From Methanobrevibacter sp. (lineage in GTDB: Archaea > Methanobacteriota > Methanobacteria > Methanobacteriales > Methanobacteriaceae): a stretch of DNA of 47,513 nt. This document shows positions 33,277 to 41,380 of the stretch, one piece after another (within the stretch, counting starts at the first letter, position 1; every line of letters begins with the position of its first letter). The stretch covers positions 1 to 47,513 of the forward strand of contig JAFUIW010000028.1 in NCBI GenBank assembly GCA_017473945.1. The letters are read 5' to 3'. The translations under genes were made by a program, and so were the position numbers. The notes below the pieces were generated by a model. The model ran no database searches. It worked only from the letters and a program-made list of their open reading frames with translations, and was not told where the DNA came from.

Positions 33277-33458
33277 AAGTGTCTACCTCTTTTTTGTAAA
33301 CTTTCACGTCTGTTTTCTAACATGCGTACAATCCATTTATAATCAATTACAACCTCACTGTAATCTGCATCAACACCATCTTCTAATGTTGCTAATTCAT
33401 TCAGTACAGTAGTCATACGGCTGTGTTCTCTTTTCAACTCTTCAATTGCTTTAATCAT
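33273..33458 (-). CDS. Small helical protein, 61 residues
   Basis: Helical throughout (MIKAIEELKREHSRMTTVL; WIVRMLENRRESLQKRG). It overlaps both neighbours by 4 bases. Function unknown. Confidence 0.6.
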   Translation of the reverse strand: MIKAIEELKREHSRMTTVLNELATLEDGVDADYSEVVIDYKWIVRMLENRRESLQKRGRHL

Positions 33459-33958
33459 TCACGATCACTCCACATTTTTGATGCTTTTTCTTCATCAAGG
33501 ACAATCCAATCTAATCCATTTTCAATAATTCTTGTTTTTAATGCGTCCAATGAAGTAGCACAAATAGATTTGCGTTTGCCATTTTTAACATATCTATACT
33601 CCCAGTAGACCTTATTGTTTACAATCCTTTGTCTTACTCTATAAATTCCAGTATTTGTTTTGGTAACGCTATTTCTAATGCTTCTTATCTTTGTGATTTC
33701 TTTTGGTTCTTTTCTACCCGTAGCATGTAACTTTTGGTGTTCTGATTTAGAAATCAATTCCAAATTAGAAATTTTATTGTTGGTTTTATCTTCATCTTTA
33801 TGATGGACATCTGCATTTGGCAGGATTGTCAGTTTATGATGTTTTTCATAAATTAATCGATGAAGTCTTTTTCCACGATTTCCTTCTTTTCTTGAAGAAA
33901 TACAGTAATATCCTTCCATATTTAGAATTGCACTTCCCCATTCTGTTTTTATTGACAT
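33455..33958 (-). CDS. HNH endonuclease with AP2-like DNA-binding domain
   Basis: About 167 residues from MSIKTEWGSA, behind GAGGGAATAAC. N-terminal HNH domain: LHRLIYEKHHKL, DVHHKDEDKTNNKISNLELISKSEHQKLH (His-His and Asn motif, about 48-76). The C-terminal TGIYRVRQRIVNNKVYWEYRYV plus TSLDALKTRIIENGLDW is an AP2/integrase-arm-like DNA-binding domain. This is typical of phage free-standing or homing HNH nucleases. The same C-terminal domain occurs twice in the protein at 34922-35491. Confidence 0.85.
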   Translation of the reverse strand: MSIKTEWGSAILNMEGYYCISSRKEGNRGKRLHRLIYEKHHKLTILPNADVHHKDEDKTNNKISNLELISKSEHQKLHATGRKEPKEITKIRSIRNSVTKTNTGIYRVRQRIVNNKVYWEYRYVKNGKRKSICATSLDALKTRIIENGLDWIVLDEEKASKMWSDRE

Positions 33959-33959
33959 G

Positions 33960-34067
33960 TTATTCCCTCTTTTGATACATAAAACAGTATCCAATAATCA
34001 AATCATCTAATAAAACGCAGATATAACCATTGTAACAGTGTTTACAGTTAAAACAAGATTTGCTCAA
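33960..34067 (-). CDS. Tiny Cys-rich protein with TTG start, 35 residues
   Basis: Reads TTG (34067), whose last two bases overlap the TGA of the preceding gene (TTGA), behind GGAAGTGGAG. The product SKSCFNCKHCYNGYICVLLD has four Cys, a probable zinc site. It ends one base before the HNH gene start, filling the only gap in this operon segment. Confidence 0.45.
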   Translation of the reverse strand: MSKSCFNCKHCYNGYICVLLDDLIIGYCFMYQKRE

Positions 34068-34315
34068 TTACTCCACTTCCTTGACAGTTCCTTGTCACTG
34101 AATAAACTTTTTTCTGCACATTCATTATACTGTGATACTTCTGATACTCCTAATTCAAAGTACAATAAACACATATCATTTTTGGGTACGTAATTACTGC
34201 AATTCAAGTGTACATTCTGTTTACAGTTATCGCAAGGTTTACCTTCATTGTTTTTACAGTATAATTTGTTTTTTTCTTCAAAACGATACTCACAATCCCT
34301 AAAAATAACACTCAT
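34064..34315 (-). CDS. Cys-rich protein, about 83 residues
   Basis: Starts MSVIFRDCEYRFEEKNKLYCKNN; Cys pattern C..C..CDNC..C..C suggests a structural metal site. The ATG at 34315 follows GATGTGAT. Function unknown. Confidence 0.55.
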   Translation of the reverse strand: MSVIFRDCEYRFEEKNKLYCKNNEGKPCDNCKQNVHLNCSNYVPKNDMCLLYFELGVSEVSQYNECAEKSLFSDKELSRKWSN

Positions 34316-34320
34316 AATTA

Positions 34321-34512
34321 TCACATCAATTTACTTTGTATTGGTTCACATGGTGGAGTTGTACCTATAACATAACGGAATGTTTTGTTTAATTTAGTAC
34401 AATGTCCCCAATGCCCTTTTGTTCCATCAACACACTCTGAAAAACAATGATGTTCAAAATAATCACATTTTTTCTCCAAATTTGCCCACATATTAGGATT
34501 ACATGATTTCAT
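34321..34512 (-). CDS. Cys-rich protein, 63 residues
   Basis: MKSCNPNMWANLEKKCDYFEHHCFSECVDG with six Cys and several His, a probable metal-binding mini-protein. It overlaps the upstream gene by 4 bases. Confidence 0.55.
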   Translation of the reverse strand: MKSCNPNMWANLEKKCDYFEHHCFSECVDGTKGHWGHCTKLNKTFRYVIGTTPPCEPIQSKLM

Positions 34513-34781
34513 TCTAAATTTGCCTCCACATCTTCAATAACGCCTTTAAAATCATCTTCAGACCAACCATGATACTCCAAATGCTCCTTTAACATTCCAA
34601 CCAGTAAACCGTAATATTGTTCATACCAGTTTAACTTATCAACAACAGTTTGAGCATCTTCCAAAGGAAATAAAATGATTTCACTATCAAAACTAGTCTT
34701 TAACTCTCCTTCATTATCCATGAGAGTTAAACAATCGTTTTCAAGGTCTTCCTCTGTTTCATATCTCATAATCTTCACCAT
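34509..34781 (-). CDS. Acidic hypothetical protein, 90 residues
   Basis: Acidic N-terminus (YETEEDLENDCLTLMDNEGEL), helical centre, acidic tail. The ATG at 34781 overlaps the preceding small gene; an internal ATG with GGTGAAGATT before it (34769) is an alternative start. Function unknown. Confidence 0.55.
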   Translation of the reverse strand: MVKIMRYETEEDLENDCLTLMDNEGELKTSFDSEIILFPLEDAQTVVDKLNWYEQYYGLLVGMLKEHLEYHGWSEDDFKGVIEDVEANLE

Positions 34782-34900
34782 GTGATATTACTCCAGATAC
34801 CAACAGTAACAGTTATGATTGGAAAATTTAATTCTTCCAAATCATCATCATTCATATGATCTACTACATTCACATAAAAATTAGAATTTTCATTAAACAT
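34775..34900 (-). CDS. Small early protein, 41 residues
   Basis: MFNENSNFYVNVVDHMNDDD..., starting behind the repeated leader AGTAAACAGGTGACCAAAA. It ends with TGA overlapping the next start. Function unknown; the leader is the more notable part. Confidence 0.5.
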   Translation of the reverse strand: MFNENSNFYVNVVDHMNDDDLEELNFPIITVTVGIWSNITW

Positions 34901-34921
34901 TTTTGGTCACCTGTTTACTTC

Positions 34922-35491
34922 TTATTTTATGCATAATTCTTTGAAGATTATCGGGAGTTTTGATTTATCCCATTGATATTCTTCTAGTTTTCTTATCACT
35001 TTCACTGCTGTTTCTTTGTCTTTGAATCTGCAAAAGTAAGTCATTTTTCCATTAACTTTTCGTTGAATATGATAAAATCCATTGCGGTAAGTGTAATATT
35101 TTGACTTTACTTTATTAGCTTCAATAATATCTTCAATTTTAGTTACATCCCAGTTGCAAGAAACAAGTTTTTCTACAATTTTCTGCACAATAGTTTCACT
35201 TTCAAAACTGCTGATGTAAATTGTTTTATTTTTGATTTTTTTCACTATTTCAAAATAACCTGTATGATTATTTTTTCGATAGTATTTGCTGTTTTCATAG
35301 TTTCTTTGTCTGATAGAATCTATGTCATCGTTTTTGATAGCTTCTTTTCTTAATCGCAAGTATTGTTTGTGATTAAGGTTTAATCTGTTTTCAATATCCC
35401 TTGTTGAGATGTTAGGGTTATTGTAATCTTCAACAAAACTATTGTATTTAAACGGGAATTCTGGAATTGGGTTTTCTATTATGACGCTCAT
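34922..35491 (-). CDS. DNA-binding protein with two AP2-like domains
   Basis: 189 residues. Residues 25-60 look like a helix-turn-helix (NISTRDIENRLNLNHKQYLRLRKEAIK). Two copies of an AP2-like domain follow: about 75-120 (TGYFEIVKKIKNKTIYISSFES) and about 135-180 (NGFYHIQRKVNGKMTYFCRFKD), each ending in a helix and W-D. It lacks a nuclease motif, so it is likely a sequence-specific DNA-binding protein or a nuclease-free homing relative. It overlaps the RHH gene upstream by 4 bases. Confidence 0.65.
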   Translation of the reverse strand: MSVIIENPIPEFPFKYNSFVEDYNNPNISTRDIENRLNLNHKQYLRLRKEAIKNDDIDSIRQRNYENSKYYRKNNHTGYFEIVKKIKNKTIYISSFESETIVQKIVEKLVSCNWDVTKIEDIIEANKVKSKYYTYRNGFYHIQRKVNGKMTYFCRFKDKETAVKVIRKLEEYQWDKSKLPIIFKELCIK

Positions 35492-35964
35492 TGTTCACTC
35501 TCCATGAATTCTTTATACTTTGCATAACTTGACTTCCAACGGGCAAATTTTTGCCTTTCTTTGAAATCTTTTTCATTTTCTGCAATGTATAATACATCTG
35601 ATAACACTTCACTTGAAACTCCAAGATTTTCACTTGCTTCCTGTAGATATTCAAATGATAAATCTTCATTTCTTCGATATTTATTGAAGATAGTTGTCCA
35701 TATGAGGTCAAGTTTATGATCTTCTAGTTCCTGGTGTTTTTTGACCAGGTCTTGTTTTTCAGTCATGATATGAAGATTTACCATACTTGTTCCTATTTTG
35801 TCTAATTCTTCTTCGGCAGAATGTATTGGGAATTCTGCTTCTGTTCCCCAACCTATTCTTTTTGCTAAGCATTCCTCAACAAATTGACTTATGTTAGGTA
35901 CTACTTCCTTACTTTTTTCCAATAGGTTTTCTTCTATTGATAATGTCAGTCTTTCTTTTGCCAT
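35488..35964 (-). CDS. Ribbon-helix-helix regulator with helical C-terminal domain
   Basis: About 158 residues from MAKERLTLSIEENLLEKSK (ATG at 35964 behind GGAGTGG). Residues 1-38 fit an RHH DNA-binding fold: strand ERLTLSIEE, helices LLEKSKEV and NISQFVEECLAKRI. The rest is helical and acidic. A four-copy operator array lies 84-118 bases upstream (36048-36081), so autoregulation is likely. The N-terminus resembles antitoxin-type RHH proteins, but no toxin partner is evident. Confidence 0.75.
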   Translation of the reverse strand: MAKERLTLSIEENLLEKSKEVVPNISQFVEECLAKRIGWGTEAEFPIHSAEEELDKIGTSMVNLHIMTEKQDLVKKHQELEDHKLDLIWTTIFNKYRRNEDLSFEYLQEASENLGVSSEVLSDVLYIAENEKDFKERQKFARWKSSYAKYKEFMESEQ

Positions 35965-36047
35965 TTTTTTCCACTCCAGTAATACTTTTTCCAATAGTTA
36001 GTATGCATTTTTACACTCTGAAAAAGGTAACACCCTTACATTGTACA

Positions 36048-36081
36048 ATACGCATATACGCATAATACGCATATACGTATA
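36048..36081. promoter_or_regulatory. Four-copy 9-bp operator array (ATACGCATA)
   Basis: ATACGCATA occurs at 36048-36056, 36056-36064 and 36065-36073, and ATACGTATA at 36073-36081, at 8-9 base spacing. The only clear tandem array in the window, placed between the MCM stop and the RHH gene start. The spacing fits cooperative binding of RHH dimers along one DNA stretch. TATA-like TATATGCGTAT elements within it may form the promoter that is repressed. Confidence 0.75.
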
Positions 36082-36085
36082 ATCA

Positions 36086-38083
36086 CTAAGATTTCCCATA
36101 GAGAGATTTCTCAAGATTTTCAACAGCAACATTCATAATTTCATCAACATCACATTGCAACTCATGACAACGAACACCAACACTAAAACGAATATCCTTC
36201 AAATTCACTTTATACAAACTACAACCATACATATCCATTCTAGTTTTAATCATCTTCTCAGTATCATTAATCAACTGCATTTCAGCATCAGATTTCACAA
36301 ACTCAATAGCACCGGCAGTTTCAACAGTTAAATTAATACTTTCCAAAGCTGCTTTATAAATTCTAATTGCATTATTAACATCTTCAACTGTAGCTTCCTC
36401 ACGAAGTTCAGTTTTTGCACGTGCAATAGTCAACCGTTCAACTGCTTTCAAATCTCTTGCAGTAATAGGTTTTGCAGAATCATTATCCACAACAGATTGT
36501 CTAGTATTCACATAAAAATCAATCAAAACTTTTTTAGCATCATCATTCAAGACAGGGAAAATTTCCAGTTTCGCATAAGTAATATACTTCTTCAATGTTT
36601 CAACTGGAATAATTTCAACATCTTCAACCAATTTAGTTTTATTTAACAAACTATCAGCTAATTTACTGTCTTTTTCTTCACTAATATCATCTTCTAAAGC
36701 AAATACTAAATCAAACCTTGACAAGTTTGATTCTGGAATGTCAATCTGTTCTTTCAAAGTTTTATACTTATTAAACCTTGAATATTTAGGATTAGCACAT
36801 GCAAGAACAGATGTACGTGCAGTCATTGTTTGAACGAGTCCTGCTTTTGCTGAGCTAACACTTAATTGTTCCATAGGTTCGTTCAAACTCTTTTGTGTTT
36901 TTGGAGAAAGTTTATCGTACTCATCAATACAAAGCAAACCAGTATCCGCAAGTACAACAGCACCTGCTTCCAAAGCCCAAGTACCAGTCAATTCATCTTT
37001 AACTGCACTTGTTGTAAGCCCTGCTTGACTTGTACCTGTTCCTGCAATGCTAATAATTTTTGGTGCTTTTTCTTTCAATGCTGCTATAATTTGTGACTTT
37101 CCAATACCAGGATCACCAATAAGTAAAATATGTATTGTCCATCTGTCCATTGTATCGTTTTTGAAAGTGTCACCTATTGGTCTAGCTCCTTCAAACAATT
37201 GTAAAAGCAGACCTTCTTTAACAACATCATAACCGAATATTTCTGGTGCGAGACTTTTAACAAGCCTATCATAGATATTCGGTTGTTTAGATAATTTGAT
37301 TATCTCTTCCTTATCAGATTCTGTGATACGATAATCCTCAAAAGGATTATTAACACTACTGATATTATGCAAATTTATCATGAATTCAAAATCATCGTGT
37401 TTACTGTTTTTGTCTTTTTTCTCTAACTTGAACTGACCAGTGATGTCAACAACATCACCAGCCTTCAGATTATGGTAAGGACTTGCAAGGTAGTCTTGCA
37501 TGTATCCTTTGATTTCTCTTGAAGAACCACCACTCCTTAACTCTAAAGGTTCTTCTAGTTTCACATATCGATAGTTACGATAAAGACTGTCTTCAGATAA
37601 TAATCTGAAGCTTCTGCTGCCACATTCAATGCACAAGGATGGTAAAGTAACTTGTTTTTTGTCAGCTACTTCAACATAATGTAATCTCATACAACCTCTG
37701 CATTCGTAAACTGCAGTTTTCAAGGTTGGTTGGATTGTAGTAATGTTTTTTATCATTGCTTTTGCGGAAATGAAATCACCATTGTTTGTTGAATCAAGTT
37801 CAGAGAGTAAAGTAAAAGGAGGTACATCAACAAGTTTCAAACTGATATAATTTTTATCAGTTCTTTTCTCATTGATTTTCTTTTCAGAATTGGTTAAGAT
37901 TCTCTGAAAGTTTAAGTCAAAGAATTCTTTACCAGTTTCAACAATGCTAAAATCATTAATTAGTGTATAGTCAATGTCTAATTTTGTTTGATGATTAACA
38001 CTTTTTAATAATTTTAATTGTTCTGCATACGTATTTTGAATGTAATTTAGGAATAATTCAATATTTTTGTCCATTACTCCCAT
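36086..38083 (-). CDS. mcm: MCM replicative helicase
   Basis: A 665-residue MCM. The N-terminal domain has a zinc motif CRGCMRLHYV...LCIECGS (about 125-155). The AAA+ core includes Walker A GDPGIGKSQIIAAL (about 325), Walker B LLCIDEYDKL (about 385), sensor ACANPKYSRFN and arginine finger NLSRFDLVF. The C-terminal lid follows. The start at 38083 is behind GGGAGG. It unwinds DNA at viral forks. MCMs in archaeal viruses are known captures from hosts; here it lies with Sak4-like and probable SSB genes. Confidence 0.95.
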   Translation of the reverse strand: MGVMDKNIELFLNYIQNTYAEQLKLLKSVNHQTKLDIDYTLINDFSIVETGKEFFDLNFQRILTNSEKKINEKRTDKNYISLKLVDVPPFTLLSELDSTNNGDFISAKAMIKNITTIQPTLKTAVYECRGCMRLHYVEVADKKQVTLPSLCIECGSRSFRLLSEDSLYRNYRYVKLEEPLELRSGGSSREIKGYMQDYLASPYHNLKAGDVVDITGQFKLEKKDKNSKHDDFEFMINLHNISSVNNPFEDYRITESDKEEIIKLSKQPNIYDRLVKSLAPEIFGYDVVKEGLLLQLFEGARPIGDTFKNDTMDRWTIHILLIGDPGIGKSQIIAALKEKAPKIISIAGTGTSQAGLTTSAVKDELTGTWALEAGAVVLADTGLLCIDEYDKLSPKTQKSLNEPMEQLSVSSAKAGLVQTMTARTSVLACANPKYSRFNKYKTLKEQIDIPESNLSRFDLVFALEDDISEEKDSKLADSLLNKTKLVEDVEIIPVETLKKYITYAKLEIFPVLNDDAKKVLIDFYVNTRQSVVDNDSAKPITARDLKAVERLTIARAKTELREEATVEDVNNAIRIYKAALESINLTVETAGAIEFVKSDAEMQLINDTEKMIKTRMDMYGCSLYKVNLKDIRFSVGVRCHELQCDVDEIMNVAVENLEKSLYGKS

Positions 38084-38107
38084 TTACATTAACCTCCCAC
38101 CATTTTT

Positions 38108-38668
38108 TTAGATTCCAACTTCAATATCATCGACCATTTTAATAATCATAAAACTGTTGTAATCACTTTCTTTGTTACCTTCGGTAATTTTGAGAGTGAT
38201 ACTGTCTTTATCATTGAGTAAGTCAATGAGAGTTTCAATATTGATTTTTTTGATTTTTTTAATTTCGTCTCCAGTGTCTGGGTCAATGATGTTAGTTTCA
38301 TCATTGTATCTGAGGAAACTGTATATCACATCAAAAGCAGATCTATAAAAATCAAAACTTTTGCGGACATTTGTGATGAAACCTTCTTCATCCATTTTTG
38401 GAACATTAAAGTATGCATCAAGATATTCTGGATTATCAATTAATCTGATTCTCACAGCATCATATTTTTTCACAAAGTTACCGTCATCATCAATGTCATC
38501 ATTAGTGAAAAGTGAGACTTCTGGTTTTCCTGTGAAAGTTGTTCCAGGTTCTAATTCATATGCTTTGATTTGATCCATATCGGATACATCAGTATAACTT
38601 TCATCTACACTACTTACTTCAACACCTAACATGTCAAGGGTGCTGTTTTTTGTTTGATTTAAAGCCAT
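38108..38668 (-). CDS. Probable ssDNA-binding/replication accessory protein
   Basis: 186 residues: disordered N-terminus, beta-rich core (TTFTGKPEVSLFT; KKYDAVRIRLIDNPEYLDAYFNVP) and a C-terminal beta segment. It lies between MCM and Sak4-like genes, where phages often encode an ssDNA-binding protein. An OB-fold is plausible but not demonstrable by eye. No acidic C-terminal tip is present. Confidence 0.5.
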   Translation of the reverse strand: MALNQTKNSTLDMLGVEVSSVDESYTDVSDMDQIKAYELEPGTTFTGKPEVSLFTNDDIDDDGNFVKKYDAVRIRLIDNPEYLDAYFNVPKMDEEGFITNVRKSFDFYRSAFDVIYSFLRYNDETNIIDPDTGDEIKKIKKINIETLIDLLNDKDSITLKITEGNKESDYNSFMIIKMVDDIEVGI

Positions 38669-38672
38669 TATT

Positions 38673-39203
38673 TTATTCTCCTTTATTGTTTATTTTCATT
38701 AATTCGATTTTCATATCGATTAATCGTTTTAAATAAGATATTTTACGATTATCTTCATCTTTAAGGAAGGTTAATTCCTTTTTTTCTTCAAGTAAATCTG
38801 ATAATTGTTCTTTAACATAAGCTTTTCTTGTTTTATCGTTGTTACCTCCGAACTTTTCTTTGATAACATCAATACCTTCTTCGCTTTCTTTGAGTTTACG
38901 TGCTTCTGCAAGAATTTTATCAGATTTTTCAGCGTATTCTTCTTCAATTCTAACTAATCTTCTTGAAGTTTTATTAATCCAAGTCATGCGTTTTTCCCAT
39001 TCTTGGAAATCTTCATGCAAACCTAATGGTTTTTCTTCAATTTGATATTGTAATTTGTTTAATTCATCAACTACGAGTCTTGCTCTAACTTCGCTATCGC
39101 AGGTTACAATTACTCTTTTATCATCTTCACTTGGAATTAATGAATTGATAACTCCGTATCTGCCATTCATTCCATGTGTGATAACTTGATATTTTTCACT
39201 CAT
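38673..39203 (-). CDS. Coiled-coil protein, phage recombination neighbourhood
   Basis: 176 residues, mainly coiled coil, with the conserved-looking segment KEKFGGNNDKTRKAYVKEQLSDLLEEKKEL near residue 115. Segments like this recur in phage proteins of unknown role next to recombination genes. The N-terminal 60 residues form a small beta domain. Likely an accessory protein of replication or recombination. Confidence 0.6.
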   Translation of the reverse strand: MSEKYQVITHGMNGRYGVINSLIPSEDDKRVIVTCDSEVRARLVVDELNKLQYQIEEKPLGLHEDFQEWEKRMTWINKTSRRLVRIEEEYAEKSDKILAEARKLKESEEGIDVIKEKFGGNNDKTRKAYVKEQLSDLLEEKKELTFLKDEDNRKISYLKRLIDMKIELMKINNKGE

Positions 39204-39236
39204 TTTAAATCACCTATAAAAATAAAATAAAGGAGT

Positions 39237-40055
39237 TTAATTTAACTCCTCAGGACAATGTTTTTGGATATATTTAATTAAGTCTGGTCTTAATGATTCT
39301 ACAATAAAACCTGCTTTTATATCCTTAACAACTTTTGATTTCATTGTGGATTTAGTAACTTTAATTCCATCTGCTTCTAATTCTCTTTGAATATTCAAAC
39401 ATATCTCACGCAATGGATTATCGTCAACAACAGTTTTTCCATCTGCAGTACGGTATTTCAGAACTTCGTATGTATATTCATAATCATCTTCACTTTTTGG
39501 ATTTTTAACTTTAGGAGTTTTAATGCAACGATATTTCTCATTAACAATAGCATTGATTCTAATAATGCATTTGTTCGGGTTTTCATCACCTTTATACCAA
39601 TCTAAATCTACTGGAGATTGTCCAATGAATATTAGGTTTTTCTTAGTTTTCAGACAATCTTTGATAAATTTAAAAAAGGTTTTACTCCTATCAGAGTATG
39701 CTTTTAATCCGTTCGCTTCACTTACAAATGATTCAATTATGGTGTCAATACCATCGATAATAATGGTGGTAACTTCTTCCATTTGTTCAATTTCACTTAA
39801 TACTTTCTTAAGGTATCTGTATGCTGCTTTATCATTTGATAAATCAAATTCAGTTAGACTTGGTAAATCAGTGTAATTTGTATCTTCAATGTCAAGTACA
39901 ACAGCATTTAAATTGTTTTCTTGACAATATTTTTCTGCGAAAGTGGATTTTCCACTTCCATCATTTCCTAAAACTAAAACTTTTTTAAGGTCATTTTGAC
40001 CTCTTTTTTTGAAAACCAAACCCCCTGTAGGTTCGGTTGTTGTATTCAATGCCAT
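39237..40055 (-). CDS. Sak4-like RecA-fold ATPase
   Basis: About 272 residues from MALNTTTEPTGGLVF (ATG at 40055 behind GGTGGGAAAAAT). Walker A GNDGSGKSTFAEKY (about 28-41), Walker B TTIIIDGIDTIIESF (about 88-102), then a RecA-type core with IGQSPVDLDWYKGD. It matches phage Sak4/RadA-like short ATPases that work with an ssDNA-binding protein in single-strand annealing or recombination-dependent replication. An SSB candidate sits two genes downstream. Confidence 0.8.
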   Translation of the reverse strand: MALNTTTEPTGGLVFKKRGQNDLKKVLVLGNDGSGKSTFAEKYCQENNLNAVVLDIEDTNYTDLPSLTEFDLSNDKAAYRYLKKVLSEIEQMEEVTTIIIDGIDTIIESFVSEANGLKAYSDRSKTFFKFIKDCLKTKKNLIFIGQSPVDLDWYKGDENPNKCIIRINAIVNEKYRCIKTPKVKNPKSEDDYEYTYEVLKYRTADGKTVVDDNPLREICLNIQRELEADGIKVTKSTMKSKVVKDIKAGFIVESLRPDLIKYIQKHCPEELN

Positions 40056-40071
40056 ATTTTTTCCCACCTTT

Positions 40072-40386
40072 TTATAAATTTTTTTCAATAGTTTCTAAAG
40101 CACCAATTATTTCTAATGCTGTGAAAGTATCATAAGTAACTGGAGCATCATTATCCTGTAACAATACTTTTAAAATTTGAATAGTGTCTGTGTCAAGATG
40201 ATCTTTAACAGATTCTATTTTTTGTTCAAAAGTAACGCCAGAGATGTCAAATTCTTTAATGATTCTGCTGTATTCTCCAGTAGAATAGAAGTTTCCATCT
40301 CTTTTACAGATGTATCCTTCAGTTTTGTTGCAGATGTTACAGTAATCACATCTACCAACACTACTGCCACTTACTTGGGTACTCAT
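40072..40386 (-). CDS. Cys-motif protein, 104 residues
   Basis: N-terminal GRCDYCNICNKTEGYICKRDG (four Cys, zinc-like), then helical. The ATG overlaps the preceding membrane protein stop (ATGA). It precedes the Sak4-like gene. Function unknown. Confidence 0.6.
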   Translation of the reverse strand: MSTQVSGSSVGRCDYCNICNKTEGYICKRDGNFYSTGEYSRIIKEFDISGVTFEQKIESVKDHLDTDTIQILKVLLQDNDAPVTYDTFTALEIIGALETIEKNL

Positions 40387-40535
40387 AAGAACACTCCGTA
40401 ATGATAGAATACAATTCCTAATATTGCAAAGAAAGTTCCAGATATAAGGCTTCCTGCAATGACAATGTCTAAAGGTACATCAAAATTTTCTTGTTTACCT
40501 AATCTTGCAGGTTCGTTTTGTTGTTTTTCAAACAT
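40383..40535 (-). CDS. Small single-pass membrane protein, 50 residues
   Basis: A polar first 20 residues, then one membrane helix (DIVIAGSLISGTFFAILGIV) and a short tail. It starts behind GAGTTGATGAAAA and its stop overlaps the next start. Function unknown. Confidence 0.6.
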   Translation of the reverse strand: MFEKQQNEPARLGKQENFDVPLDIVIAGSLISGTFFAILGIVFYHYGVFL

Positions 40536-40546
40536 TTTTCATCAAC

Positions 40547-40807
40547 TCAATTTTTACGGAAACCAATTATGTATGGTTTTCCAATTTTAAATCGTATAAA
40601 AGCAGTGTCTCCTTTTTTAGCAAATTTTATCATGTTTCGTAGTTTGTAGTGAATTTCACAGGCATATGATTTCCCATGTCTGTTTTGCACTAAAACATTT
40701 TCTTCTTTAAAAACATTGAGTAATTTTTGCTCTACTCCACCTTTGGCAACTTTAACTTCACCATCGTGAGTTAAAATTCCGTCAGTATTTTGATTGAAAT
40801 CATTCAT
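40547..40807 (-). CDS. Hypothetical protein, 86 residues
   Basis: Beta-rich basic protein (GKSYACEIHYKLRNMIKFAKKGDTAFIRFKIGKPYIIGF), possibly a small nucleic-acid-binding barrel. It overlaps the preceding Cys-rich gene by 8 bases. Function unknown. Confidence 0.55.
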   Translation of the reverse strand: MNDFNQNTDGILTHDGEVKVAKGGVEQKLLNVFKEENVLVQNRHGKSYACEIHYKLRNMIKFAKKGDTAFIRFKIGKPYIIGFRKN

Positions 40808-40928
40808 TTTTGATCATCTCTTTGCAGTATCCTTTGAGGTCACAGTCAAATGTGCAAGTTTCACATGAACTTGTGTCGATTTCATCAAAACTGGAAGGAT
40901 AGACTTCATAAGATGAATAAATACTCAT
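40800..40928 (-). CDS. Tiny Cys-rich protein, 42 residues
   Basis: MSIYSSYEVYPSSFDEIDTS followed by CETCTFDCDLKGYC, a compact four-Cys site. It starts behind GGTGAATAACT, two bases after the preceding small gene. Likely a metal-binding mini-protein. Confidence 0.55.
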   Translation of the reverse strand: MSIYSSYEVYPSSFDEIDTSSCETCTFDCDLKGYCKEMIKNE

Positions 40929-40930
40929 AG

Positions 40931-41038
40931 TTATTCACCTTGTAGCTCTTCAGCTAATCTTTTGAGTGTGAATACGTCTTCCATCTCTTTTTCGTTGAGG
41001 CAGTAGTATTCCTTTCCTCTTATTTCTTCTTTAAACAT
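40931..41038 (-). CDS. First clear gene of early operon, 35 residues
   Basis: MFKEEIRGKEYYCLNEKEME..., ATG at 41038 behind AAGTGACCAAAA. The same leader and MFK start recur at 41187 and 41623 before very short frames. Acidic, helical; function unknown. Confidence 0.5.
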   Translation of the reverse strand: MFKEEIRGKEYYCLNEKEMEDVFTLKRLAEELQGE

Positions 41039-41132
41039 TTTTGGTCACTTATCCTAAATTTATTGTTTTCATCAAGGTATAAAATGTCTTTTATCCTCTC
41101 ATTTGAAAATTGTACTATTTTATTTGTAGAAT

Positions 41133-41207
41133 TTAGTATTGGGTGTTTTTAAAGGAAAAAAATAAGATTATTTTTTTTCTTAAACACTTTTTGGTCACTT
41201 GCGACAT
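41133..41207 (-). CDS. Possible 24-residue basic peptide at head of early operon
   Basis: ATG at 41207 follows AAGTGACTGAAA, and the peptide reads MSQVTKKCLRKKIILFFSFK and four more residues. A nested GTG start (41187) with a second AAGTGACCAAAAA leader lies in another frame. It may be a leader peptide. Weakly supported. Confidence 0.3.
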   Translation of the reverse strand: MSQVTKKCLRKKIILFFSFKNTQY

Positions 41208-41222
41208 TTTCAGTCACTTGTT

Positions 41223-41242
41223 TGTGAAAACTGTGTTTCACA
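41223..41242. promoter_or_regulatory. Palindromic operator at the early leftward promoter
   Basis: TGTGAAA, six bases, TTTCACA: a perfect 7-bp inverted repeat. A leftward TATA box (ATTTATATATACCC, 41262-41275 on the minus strand) lies about 25-30 bases upstream, putting the expected transcription start on this palindrome. It is therefore placed as a repressor operator for the early operon. Confidence 0.65.
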
Positions 41243-41380
41243 TAATTAATATTATGATATGGGTATATATAAATATTTCTATTTATATAATCATATAATC
41301 ATAAAATTATATTATTTTAAATTTATATATACTATGAACAATAAATATTTATTTATATACCTTTTTTGGAGTGATTAAAT

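Noticed and set aside
35488..35964. Toxin-antitoxin pair based on the antitoxin-like RHH N-terminus
   Set aside because: The adjacent genes are an AP2-like DNA-binding protein and MCM; no toxin fold is visible next to it.
41281..41340. AT-rich repeats (ATTTATATA-type) as an origin or CRISPR leader
   Set aside because: Repeats are irregular and explained by two divergent TATA boxes; no CRISPR-type regular repeat and spacer array exists anywhere in the window.
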